From JAKFVA01 sp046155225 (GTDB lineage Bacteria; Pseudomonadota; Gammaproteobacteria; Burkholderiales; Burkholderiaceae_C): a stretch of DNA of 25,788 nucleotides. The notes under the pieces were generated by a model, which ran no database searches, was not told the DNA's origin, and worked only from the letters and a program-made list of their open reading frames with translations. The DNA lies in NCBI GenBank assembly GCA_046155225.1, contig JBJXED010000078.1, positions 1-25,788 on the forward strand. The letters run 5' to 3'. The translations under genes and the position numbers were made by a program. The stretch's first letter is position 1, and every line of letters starts with the position of its first letter. Shown here piece after piece: positions 1 to 6,632 of the stretch.

Positions 1-833
1 GTGGCGCTGAACATCATGGTCTGCTGGCGCTGGATGGTCAGCTGGTTGACTTCGGCCAGGTCGTCGGCAAAGCCGAGGTCGAGCATGCGGTCGGCTTCGT
101 CGACCACCAGAAACTGCACTTGGTCCAGTTTGATTTGCATGGAGCGTTGCAGGTCCAGCAGGCGGCCAGGGGTCGCGACGACCAGGTTGGCATTGTGCAG
201 CTTGGCAATTTGCAGCTGGTACGGCATGCCGCCGACCACACTGGCAATGCGCAGGCCTTTGCAATGCGTGACCAGCTCGATGGCGTCGTGCGCCACTTGC
301 TGGGCCAGCTCGCGGGTGGGGCACAAGATCAGGGCGCCGGGGGTGGCGGCTTTGAAGTTGCGGCTGTTGGTGGGGTCTTTGCGCTTGGGGCGCTTGGGAG
401 GTGCTTCGCCTTTTGCGGCGGCTTCGGCCACGGCCTGCTCGTACTCGGCACGCTCTTTGGCTTGCTCATCGGCTTGCTGCTTGAGCAGGGTATGCAGCAC
501 GGGCAGCAGGAAGGCGGCGGTTTTGCCGCTGCCGGTTTGGCTGGAAACCATGAGGTCAACGAAAGCGGTTTTCTTGTTGGCTTCGTCCTCGCCGTCTTGC
601 AGGGCCTGCATGGCCAGCGGAATAGTTTGCTCTTGCACGGTGGTGGGCTGGTTATAGCCCAGGTCTTCAATCGCGCGAATCAATTCCGGGGCCAGGCCCA
701 GCTTCAAAAAGCCGTTGGGTGCGAGCGGTACCTGCGCAGCTGCAGGCGCTTGCGACTCATTGCCAAACTCGGAATTCAAGGAAATAACATCACCAGACGA
801 CACGTCGTCCGGCGCTTCATAAGCGTCGGTCAT
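1..833 (-). CDS. DEAD-box ATP-dependent RNA helicase (5' part; gene runs off the left edge)
   Basis: This is the N-terminal RecA-like domain of a superfamily 2 RNA helicase, which remodels structured RNA using ATP. From the ATG at 833 the visible 277 residues hold the Q motif (GYNQPTTVQEQ, about 59-69), Walker A/motif I (SQTGSGKT, 98-105), motif Ia (PTRELAQQ, 172-179), GG (201-202), TPGR (221-224), the DEAD box (VDEADRMLDLG, 244-254) and motif III (SAT, 276-278), where the window ends. A charged insertion, about residues 119-163, separates motifs I and Ia and is longer than in E. coli RhlE or CsdA. An in-frame ATG at 881 would add 16 residues. I prefer 833 because a GAAAG lies just upstream, but the choice is open. 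The RhlE/CsdA-like subtype is inference, since the second helicase domain is not in the window. Confidence 0.93.
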   Translation of the reverse strand, partial: MTDAYEAPDDVSSGDVISLNSEFGNESQAPAAAQVPLAPNGFLKLGLAPELIRAIEDLGYNQPTTVQEQTIPLAMQALQDGEDEANKKTAFVDLMVSSQTGSGKTAAFLLPVLHTLLKQQADEQAKERAEYEQAVAEAAAKGEAPPKRPKRKDPTNSRNFKAATPGALILCPTRELAQQVAHDAIELVTHCKGLRIASVVGGMPYQLQIAKLHNANLVVATPGRLLDLQRSMQIKLDQVQFLVVDEADRMLDLGFADDLAEVNQLTIQRQQTMMFSA

Positions 834-1269
834 AAGTACTTTCAATGGCCGCGCATCGGGCGATGGCTGCGGCCGTTTCATGGTTAAAAAACATCAACCA
901 TCAAACGGCGCGGTGAATTCAAGGGCGCTGAATTCGTTGCGGGTAGGCCTTTTGTTGCAGCGCGGGCTGTATACCCCGAATTGCGTGGCCTGTTGAATGA
1001 AGGCAGATGTGCAAATTGCGCAGCAGTTTTTGCGCAGCCAATTATTATGGCATGGCTTCGGGTTTTTACCAAGAACTCAAATGGCAATTGGTTGAATTTG
1101 CAACACCGCAGCAAAGAATGAAATGTATTGACACATCCAAAGACCAAGTGAAGTCATAGCCAATGATATGTTGGTTATGTCAAGCAATCGATGCGAAATG
1201 ACGAAGCCAGCAAGGGATGCCAACTCATTCTTTGCATTAAAACCAATCCATTAAAAATCGGAGATATTT
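834..1269. other. Intergenic region between the helicase and the CHRD lipoprotein gene, no gene seen
   Basis: These 436 bases separate two divergent genes and are AT-richer than the flanking coding DNA. They hold the candidate helicase promoter (1044-1072), a direct repeat of TTGCGCAG near 1015-1037, and a perfect TTGACA hexamer at 1128-1133 with no acceptable -10 box at normal spacing. The minus-strand open frame across 884-1147 has no recognisable domain or Shine-Dalgarno sequence and looks fortuitous. No tRNA or other RNA gene was recognised. Confidence 0.6.
1044..1072 (-). promoter_or_regulatory. Candidate sigma-70 promoter for the DEAD-box helicase
   Basis: On the minus strand TTGGTA (1072-1067) and CATAAT (1049-1044) are separated by 17 bp, matching the sigma-70 consensus at 4/6 and 5/6 positions. 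Transcription would start near 1037, giving the helicase a 5' leader of about 200 nt. That is long for a housekeeping gene, although cold-shock RNA helicases are known to have long leaders. This is a sequence-only prediction. Confidence 0.4.
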
Positions 1270-1815
1270 ATGAACTCAAGCCGCCCACAATTTCGCCCAC
1301 TCATTGGAAGTGCCCTTCTCATCAGCGCCTTGGCGCTGGCGGCTTGCAGCACAGTGCCCGAGACGACGCAGCTCGCGCCCTCTGGCATGCAAATCTCCAG
1401 CTCAGCGACCAAGCAGGCACCTTCTTCCGCGCCAGAGTCACCAGCATCCTTTTCGGTCATGACGATGCTCAGCCAACTCACGGGTAAGAATGAAGTGCCG
1501 CCTAATGCCAGCGCCGGCACCGGCAGCGTGGACGCACGCTACAACACCCGCAGCAATTTGCTGAGCTGGACCATTACCTACCGCGGCCTGACCGGCCCCC
1601 TGACTGGCGCGCATCTGCATGGCCCTGCTGCCGCTGGTCAAAATGCGGGTGTAGTTGTACCGTTCACGGGCAGTATTGAAAGCCCTATCGTTGGGTCGAC
1701 AACGCTGACACCTTCCCAAGCAGCTGATTTGATGGCCGGCAAGTGGTATGTCAACCTTCACACTGCGGCCTATCCAGGCGGAGAAATTCGCGGTCAAGTG
1801 ACTTTGCAACCCTAA
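1270..1815 (+). CDS. CHRD-domain lipoprotein
   Basis: The 181-residue product begins with a lipoprotein signal peptide: a short basic start, a hydrophobic core, and the lipobox LAAC with Cys26 as the predicted acylation site. A Ser/Thr/Pro/Ala-rich linker (about 27-62) follows. The rest (about 64-180) is a CHRD domain, recognised by GKNEVPP, GAHLHGPA, and the closing WYVNLHTAAYPGGEIRGQ. CHRD domains occur in secreted or cell-surface proteins of bacteria and in animal chordin; their bacterial role is unknown. The start is well supported by GGAG at 1260-1263, six bases before the ATG. The gene stands alone between a divergent helicase and a convergent cfa, and it ends just before a perfect hairpin. 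Its length and domain order are ordinary for the family. The function is not deducible. Confidence 0.9.
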   Translation: MNSSRPQFRPLIGSALLISALALAACSTVPETTQLAPSGMQISSSATKQAPSSAPESPASFSVMTMLSQLTGKNEVPPNASAGTGSVDARYNTRSNLLSWTITYRGLTGPLTGAHLHGPAAAGQNAGVVVPFTGSIESPIVGSTTLTPSQAADLMAGKWYVNLHTAAYPGGEIRGQVTLQP

Positions 1816-1822
1816 GCCTCAC

Positions 1823-1853
1823 GCCCTGTCTTGGCCGCCGGCCAAGACAGGGC
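1823..1853. terminator. Perfect hairpin between convergent CHRD gene and cfa
   Basis: A 14-bp perfect inverted repeat (arms 1823-1836 and 1840-1853, GCCCTGTCTTGGCC and its complement) with a 3-nt loop lies 8 bases after the CHRD stop and 38 bases beyond the cfa stop on the other strand. It is GC-rich and has no following T-run on either strand. It may act as a weak bidirectional terminator or as a 3'-end RNA stabiliser. Confidence 0.65.
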
Positions 1854-1891
1854 AGAGTCATTCAACTAAGCCGACCTGTATCCCCAAATAA

Positions 1892-3244
1892 TCAATTGGG
1901 ACTGTAAATATAGGACCTGTTGAATGGGTAATCACCCATCGAGCCGCGAAGTGCGCCCTGCGTCAAATCGTTATGCGGCCGCATTGCTAGCACTTGATGC
2001 AGTGACAACCATCCATGGTCAAACGCCATAGCGCAACCGCCCAAGTAAATGCGATAAGCATTGACAGTTTCCTGTGCGCGCTGGTGCCCGGATTTTTCTG
2101 TCAGCACTGAGACTGCGGCGTCCAGTTGCTGCTCCAAACCATCTGACCAAGCCCACAAGGTTCGTCCGTAGTGCGGGCGCAGGTTTTCGGTATCCACCAT
2201 CTCCAGCCCAGCTTGCGCCAGATGGTTCAGTGCGTGACTGATGTGAGTCAGCTCACCGCCGGGAAAGATGTATTTTTCAATGAAGTCACCCATGCCAGCG
2301 CCCAGTTCGGCATTGTCCAGGCCAGCCGACGTGATGCTGTGATTGAGCAGTAAGCCGCCAGGTTTTAGCAGCCGCGAGACCTTCGCAAAGTAGGAGGTCA
2401 TCTGGGCTCGCCCCACATGCTCGAACATGCCGACTGACGCAATACGGTCAAAACCTGTCGTTTCGTCTAGCTGCCGATAGTCGAGCAGTTGCATCCGTAC
2501 ACGGCCCGACAAACCCTTTTGGGCTATGAGCCGGTTCACATGCTCGTACTGGTTCTTTGACAGGGTAATGCCAGTGGCATCCACCCCGTAATGCTCGGCC
2601 GCCCAGAGCAGCAAACCGCCCCAGCCCGCGCCAATGTCCAAAAAGCGCTGGCCCGGCTGCAGCAGCAGTTTGCGGCAAATGTGATCCAGCTTGGCCTCTT
2701 GCGCCTCTGCCAGGCTCATCTCTGCTTGGCGGAAGTAGGCGCAGGAATAAACGCGGCGTGCATCCAGCCACAGCGCGTAGTAGTCGTCAGAGACATCGTA
2801 GTGAAACCCGATTTGTCCAGCATCACGCGCCAAACTGTGGCGCAATTTGGAGCGGATGGTTTGAAACCAGCGACCCCATGGCGAAATCTGGTGCTGCACC
2901 GGGTCTTTGTGCAGCAGCGCGGCGACTACATCCATGAATTCGCGCATGGAGCCGCGCTCCAGCACAAAAGTGCCCATAACAAAATGGTCGGCCAGCCCGC
3001 CAATGTCACCCAAGACCAGCGCTTTGGCACAGCCCCAATTGGCAATATGCAGCTGCACTGGCGCATCACAGCGGCCCAGCACCTGGCCTCCAGGCAAACG
3101 CAAGGCCAGCGGCAGTGGCAGGCTGGCCAAGCGCTGCGATAGCTTTTCTTGCCAGCCGAGGCGGGTAAACACACTGTCTGCGAGCGAAGCCGGGACAAAA
3201 GACGAAGAAGGAGCAGTTTCGGGAATTGGGATGAGTGTGGACAT
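1892..3244 (-). CDS. cfa: Cyclopropane-fatty-acyl-phospholipid synthase family methyltransferase
   Basis: The 450-residue enzyme is predicted to add a methylene bridge from S-adenosylmethionine across the double bond of unsaturated acyl chains in membrane phospholipids, typically in stationary phase or under acid stress. The N-terminal part (about 1-140) resembles the lipid-binding region of the family. The catalytic Rossmann domain starts near HYDVSDDYYALWLD and has the SAM-binding loop FLDIGAGWGG at about 201-210, followed by FDRIASVGMFEHVG. The C-terminal YLGGCAMAFDHGW block is also typical. I chose the ATG at 3244; the same frame reaches an upstream TTG at 3298, but the 18 extra residues are not family-like and cross a run of A residues. 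No good Shine-Dalgarno precedes the ATG. Length is somewhat above E. coli Cfa (382 residues). The exact lipid product cannot be read from sequence. Confidence 0.93.
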   Translation of the reverse strand: MSTLIPIPETAPSSSFVPASLADSVFTRLGWQEKLSQRLASLPLPLALRLPGGQVLGRCDAPVQLHIANWGCAKALVLGDIGGLADHFVMGTFVLERGSMREFMDVVAALLHKDPVQHQISPWGRWFQTIRSKLRHSLARDAGQIGFHYDVSDDYYALWLDARRVYSCAYFRQAEMSLAEAQEAKLDHICRKLLLQPGQRFLDIGAGWGGLLLWAAEHYGVDATGITLSKNQYEHVNRLIAQKGLSGRVRMQLLDYRQLDETTGFDRIASVGMFEHVGRAQMTSYFAKVSRLLKPGGLLLNHSITSAGLDNAELGAGMGDFIEKYIFPGGELTHISHALNHLAQAGLEMVDTENLRPHYGRTLWAWSDGLEQQLDAAVSVLTEKSGHQRAQETVNAYRIYLGGCAMAFDHGWLSLHQVLAMRPHNDLTQGALRGSMGDYPFNRSYIYSPN

Positions 3245-3378
3245 GGTGGTGGTGTGAGCGCGGCAGCACAGCCCAAGCTTAACTGCGGTGAAGCCCAAAA
3301 AAAACCTGTGCGGCGACGGTGGGCATCACGCAAGAGCCAATAAGGCCAGCAACCGTCCTGCAAATGACGGACACCGAT

Positions 3379-3408
3379 TTGTCACATAACCCGGCGATTT
3401 CTTACAAT
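3379..3408 (+). promoter_or_regulatory. Promoter-like element pointing antisense into orn
   Basis: TTGTCA (3379-3384) and TACAAT (3403-3408), each 5/6 to the sigma-70 consensus, are 18 bp apart on the plus strand. Both neighbouring genes lie on the minus strand, so transcription would run antisense into the 3' end of orn. No RNA gene or reading frame is evident downstream. It may be a chance match. Confidence 0.25.
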
Positions 3409-3428
3409 TACTCGGCATCAAAGCGCGC

Positions 3429-4028
3429 TTACTTCAAAAAGTGCGTGCGGTAGTGCATTAACTCGTCGATGGATTCGTGCACATCGGCCAGCGCGGTGTG
3501 CAACTGGCGCTTTTTGAACGCTGCGTACACCTCGGGCCGCCAGCGCTTGGCCAACTCCTTGAGTGTGCTCACGTCAAGGTTGCGGTAGTGAAAATAGGCT
3601 TCGAGCCGGGGCATGTACTTGACCAGAAAGCGCCGGTCCTGGCTGATGGTGTTGCCGCACAGCGGCGAACTTTGTTTGGGCACGTAATGCGAAATAAAGG
3701 CCAGCAACTGCGCCTCAGCCTCGGCCTCCTGCAGCGTTGACGCCTTCACCTTGTCGATCAAACCGCTCTTGCCGTGCGTGCCCTGGTTCCATTTGTCCAT
3801 GCGGGCGAGCTGCGCATCACTCTGGTGAATCACCAGCACCGGTCCTTCGATGCGCGGCTCCAGATGCGGGCCGGTGACGATGACGGCGATCTCCAGCAGA
3901 CGGTCAGGCGAGCCTTCTGCATCGGGATTCAGCCCCGTCATTTCACAGTCTATCCAGACCAGGTTTTGGTCGGATTTGGCCAGCAGGGGAATGGACTCGG
4001 CTTGTTCAGGGTTGGCAATTTCAATCAT
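3429..4028 (-). CDS. orn: Oligoribonuclease (3'-5' exoribonuclease)
   Basis: Orn degrades the last 2-5-nt RNA fragments, including the dinucleotide pGpG from cyclic-di-GMP turnover, to mononucleotides. The 199-residue product has all DEDDh exonuclease motifs: Exo I VWIDCEMTGL with Asp27 and Glu29, Exo II GNTISQDRRFL with Asp131, and Exo III HTALADVHESI with His177 and Asp182. E. coli Orn has about 180 residues; the extra length is an N-terminal extension of roughly 18 residues before the core. The ATG at 4028 is the first methionine. The gene is divergent from the M48 protease gene with only 36 bp between start codons, so their promoters must overlap the opposite leader or coding sequence. 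It is followed by cfa on the same strand after 184 bp, too far to assume one transcript. Confidence 0.97.
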   Translation of the reverse strand: MIEIANPEQAESIPLLAKSDQNLVWIDCEMTGLNPDAEGSPDRLLEIAVIVTGPHLEPRIEGPVLVIHQSDAQLARMDKWNQGTHGKSGLIDKVKASTLQEAEAEAQLLAFISHYVPKQSSPLCGNTISQDRRFLVKYMPRLEAYFHYRNLDVSTLKELAKRWRPEVYAAFKKRQLHTALADVHESIDELMHYRTHFLK

Positions 4029-4064
4029 CGGGGCATTCTCGCTGATGGCCTAAACTAATTCCCT

Positions 4065-5333
4065 ATGACCAATTTGAATCTCTCCATTTCTTGGACTGTG
4101 CTGTTTGCGGGTGTGTTGGTGCTGGGCGTTTTGCTCCGTTTGTGGCTGAGCTCCCGGCAAATTCGCCATGTGGCGCGGCACCGCAGCCAGGTGCCTGCCG
4201 CTTTTGCCCACACCATCACCTTGGCTGCGCACCAAAAAGCTGCCGATTACACCCTGGCCAAATCGCGGCTGGGCGTACTGGAGCTGGCTTTTGCCACCTT
4301 GCTGTTGCTGGGCTGGACGCTGCTGGGCGGCCTCAATTTTCTGAACCAGGCGCTGCTGGGCTGGCTGGGTGCGGGCATGCTGCAACAGCTGGCCTTGCTG
4401 GGGGCATTTGCCCTCATCGGCGGGCTGCTGGACTTGCCGTTTTCGCTCCACCAAACCTTTGTGCTGGAAGCACGCTTTGGCTTCAACAAAACGACGCCGC
4501 GTCTTTGGCTGCAAGACTTGGCAAAGGGCACGGCGGTGGGCCTCCTGCTGGGCCTGCCGATTGCCGCCCTGGTGCTGTGGCTCATGGCTGCCACCGGGGC
4601 GTATTGGTGGCTGTGGGCGTGGGGTGCGTGGACTGCCTTCAACTTGGCTTTGCTGGTGCTCTACCCCACCGTGATTGCGCCGCTGTTCAACCAGTTCAAA
4701 CCGCTGGAAGACGAAAGCCTCAAAGCCCGCGTGACCGCGCTGATGCAGCGGTGCGGTTTTGCTGCCAAAGGTTTGTTTGTCATGGACGGCAGCAAGCGCA
4801 GCGCGCATGCCAACGCCTACTTCACCGGCTTTGGCGCGGCCAAGCGGGTGGTGTTTTTCGACACGCTGCTGGCACGCCTGTCGCCACCCGAGGTGGACGC
4901 GGTACTGGCGCACGAGCTGGGGCACTTCAAGCACAAACACATCATCAAACGCATGGCCTCCTTGTTTGGCATGAGCCTGCTGGGCTTTGCCTTGCTGGGC
5001 TGGCTGTCTGGCCAAATTTGGTTCTACACCGGGCTGGGCGTACAGCCGCAACTGGCGGGCGCTGCCAATGACGCGCTGGCGCTGCTGTTGTTCATGCTGG
5101 CGCTGCCGGTGTTCACGTTTTTCATCTCGCCGCTGCTGGCGCTATCGTCGCGCAAAGACGAATTCCAGGCAGACGCCTACGCAGCGCAGCAAACCAGCGG
5201 TGCCGATTTGAGCGCGGCCCTGCTCAAGCTCTACGAAGACAACGCCAGCACACTCACACCTGACCCGCTGTATGTGAAGTTCTACTACTCCCACCCCAGC
5301 GCCAGCGAGCGGCTGGCACGCCTGGCGGCTTGA
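4065..5333 (+). CDS. M48 family membrane metallopeptidase (Ste24/CAAX-protease type)
   Basis: The 422-residue integral membrane zinc protease has several hydrophobic segments in the first 200 residues (for example about 11-27, 72-105, 107-125 and 155-200) and two more around 305-325 and 340-365. The zinc site is HELGH at 283-287, with His283, Glu284 and His287, and the third ligand is Glu366 in SRKDEFQADAYA. The signature HANAYFTGFG lies upstream of it. The length matches the Ste24-like branch rather than the shorter HtpX. In bacteria, which lack prenylated CAAX proteins, the substrate is unknown; membrane protein quality control is the usual suggestion. It heads a probable operon with the pterin dehydratase (42 bp downstream) and rsgA. 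Confidence 0.93.
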   Translation: MTNLNLSISWTVLFAGVLVLGVLLRLWLSSRQIRHVARHRSQVPAAFAHTITLAAHQKAADYTLAKSRLGVLELAFATLLLLGWTLLGGLNFLNQALLGWLGAGMLQQLALLGAFALIGGLLDLPFSLHQTFVLEARFGFNKTTPRLWLQDLAKGTAVGLLLGLPIAALVLWLMAATGAYWWLWAWGAWTAFNLALLVLYPTVIAPLFNQFKPLEDESLKARVTALMQRCGFAAKGLFVMDGSKRSAHANAYFTGFGAAKRVVFFDTLLARLSPPEVDAVLAHELGHFKHKHIIKRMASLFGMSLLGFALLGWLSGQIWFYTGLGVQPQLAGAANDALALLLFMLALPVFTFFISPLLALSSRKDEFQADAYAAQQTSGADLSAALLKLYEDNASTLTPDPLYVKFYYSHPSASERLARLAA

Positions 5334-5368
5334 AATAACGCATTTTTCTGTTTTTCATCTTTTTTAAA

Positions 5369-5413
5369 GCGAAATATGCCTGTAGCCAATGTAAATACTG
5401 CACTTAATGCTAC
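5369..5413 (-). repeat. Dispersed short repeat, copy 1 (over the start of the pterin dehydratase gene)
   Basis: Read on the minus strand, this stretch aligns without gaps to the intergenic copy at 25411-25470. It matches at 22 of 34 core positions, including the TTGGCTA block and a flanking ATTT. It covers the Shine-Dalgarno region, the start codon and the first 13 codons of the downstream gene. It is one of the more diverged copies and could partly reflect chance. Confidence 0.45.
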
Positions 5414-5687
5414 TGAAATTGTAGCGAATTTGGCTTTGCTGGCCGGCTGGAACCTGACAGGCGAAGGCACAGAAATCGCGATTGAAAAAACCTACGCCTT
5501 CAGCAGCTACCTGGAGACGCTGGCCTTCGTCAACGCCGCCGTCTACATCGCCCACCGGATGGACCACCACCCAAGCTTGCTGGTCAACTACGGCAGTTGC
5601 ACGGTGCGCCTGTCCAGCCACGACATCCAGGGGCTGTCGGGCCGCGACTTCGCTGCCGCAGAGCAAATCGATGCGCTGCGCCTTTAA
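5376..5687 (+). CDS. 4a-hydroxytetrahydrobiopterin dehydratase (pterin-4a-carbinolamine dehydratase)
   Basis: This small enzyme (103 residues) dehydrates pterin-4a-carbinolamine, recycling the pterin cofactor of aromatic amino acid hydroxylases. In bacteria without such a hydroxylase it may instead serve molybdopterin chemistry or regulation. The active-site pattern is present: HRMDHHPSLLVNY with His64, His65, Pro66 and Tyr72, then SSHD with His82, and GRDF. These fit the family signature with correct spacing. The ATG at 5376 lacks a convincing Shine-Dalgarno sequence, and the first 13 codons fall in a repeat-like AT-rich stretch (see 5369-5413). It lies between the M48 protease and rsgA, 15 bp before the latter, and is probably co-transcribed with both. 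No aromatic hydroxylase gene is in the window. Confidence 0.92.
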   Translation: MPVANVNTALNATEIVANLALLAGWNLTGEGTEIAIEKTYAFSSYLETLAFVNAAVYIAHRMDHHPSLLVNYGSCTVRLSSHDIQGLSGRDFAAAEQIDALRL

Positions 5688-5702
5688 GCGGGCTGTGCTG
5701 CC

Positions 5703-6611
5703 GTGAGCCTGCAAGCCGGCCTGGTGGTGGCCACGCACGGGCGGCACTGCGTAGTGGAAGACACCGCTGGCCAGCAACTCATTTGCCATCCGCGCGGCAA
5801 AAAAAACTTGCCGCTGGTGGGCGACCGGGTGCAGTGGCTGGCCTCCCAGGACGAGGGCACGATTGAGCAGATAGAGCCGCGCCGCAACTGCTTTTATCGC
5901 CAGGACGAGGTACGCACCAAAGCCTTTGCCGCCAACCTGGATCTGGTGCTGGTACTGATTGCGGCCGAGCCCGAGTTCTCGGAGCACCAACTGGCGCGCA
6001 GCCTGATCGCCGCTGAATCGGCTGGCATCACCCCGCTGATCGTGCTGAACAAAAGTGACCTGCCCGAGCCCTTTGCCCGCGCCTGGGCGCGGCTGGCACC
6101 GTACCGGGATATGGGCTACCGCGTGCTGGGCATGTCGGTCAAGCACGATGCCGAAGCCGCGCACAGCACGCTGAGTCAAGCGCTGGCGGGCAAGGCAACG
6201 CTCTTGCTCGGCCCCTCGGGCAGCGGCAAAAGCAGCGTCACCAATCTGCTGGTGCCGCTGGCCAAGGCCTCGACCCGGGAAATCTCGCAAGCGCTCAACT
6301 CGGGCAAGCACACCACCACCGCCAGCCGCTGGTATTGGGTGGATAACGCCAAAACCACTGCCTTGATCGATTCACCGGGCTTCCAGGAATTCGGCCTGCG
6401 CCACATCGAACCGATGCAGTTGGCCGCCCTGATGCCCGATTTGAAAGCCCATACCCGGCACTGCAAGTTCTACAACTGCACCCACCTGCACGAGCCGGGC
6501 TGCGGCGTCATTTCTGAAGTCAAATCAACCGCTAGCCAAAGTGAAATAAGCCTTACGCGCTACCGAATTTATGGCGAATTGTTCGCTGAGCTGTCGCAAA
6601 GCCGGTTCTGA
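5703..6611 (+). CDS. rsgA: Ribosome small-subunit-dependent GTPase A
   Basis: RsgA is a circularly permuted GTPase that checks late maturation of the 30S subunit. In 302 residues it shows an N-terminal OB-fold, then the permuted motif order: G4 NKSD (116-119), G1 GPSGSGKS (170-177), and G3 DSPGF (from Asp223). The C-terminal zinc site follows with Cys254, Cys259, His261 and Cys267 in CKFYNCTHLHEPGC. The start codon is GTG at 5703, 15 bp after the previous stop; a shorter start would cut into the OB-fold. The last 30 residues keep the family ending (EISLTRYRIYGELFAEL), but residues about 272-287 are encoded by a stretch that matches the dispersed repeat of this window (6518-6563). The gene converges on a CbiB-like gene with 21 bp between stops. 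Confidence 0.96.
   Translation: MSLQAGLVVATHGRHCVVEDTAGQQLICHPRGKKNLPLVGDRVQWLASQDEGTIEQIEPRRNCFYRQDEVRTKAFAANLDLVLVLIAAEPEFSEHQLARSLIAAESAGITPLIVLNKSDLPEPFARAWARLAPYRDMGYRVLGMSVKHDAEAAHSTLSQALAGKATLLLGPSGSGKSSVTNLLVPLAKASTREISQALNSGKHTTTASRWYWVDNAKTTALIDSPGFQEFGLRHIEPMQLAALMPDLKAHTRHCKFYNCTHLHEPGCGVISEVKSTASQSEISLTRYRIYGELFAELSQSRF
6518..6563 (-). repeat. Dispersed short repeat, copy 2 (inside the rsgA 3' end)
   Basis: On the minus strand this stretch shares TAGC, GGC, and the unbroken block TTGGCTAGCG with the intergenic copy at 25411-25470 (19 of 34 core positions), then ATTTGA after it. The middle differs. It is translated in frame as RsgA residues of about 272-287 without disrupting the conserved end of the protein. 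Confidence 0.5.
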
Positions 6612-6632
6612 ACTAACCGTGGGGGGCAAGGT

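Noticed and set aside
120..887. Long plus-strand frame opposite the helicase
   Set aside because: The minus-strand frame carries all DEAD-box motifs; this one is its antisense shadow.
1128..1133. Perfect TTGACA upstream of the CHRD gene
   Set aside because: No -10-like hexamer lies at 15-19 bp spacing, so it does not make a promoter.
884..1147. Minus-strand open frame of 87 codons
   Set aside because: No Shine-Dalgarno, no domain, odd composition, and it overlaps the probable leader and promoter of the helicase gene.
3245..3298. TTG start for cfa, 18 codons upstream
   Set aside because: The extra residues are not family-like and no ribosome-binding site precedes the TTG.
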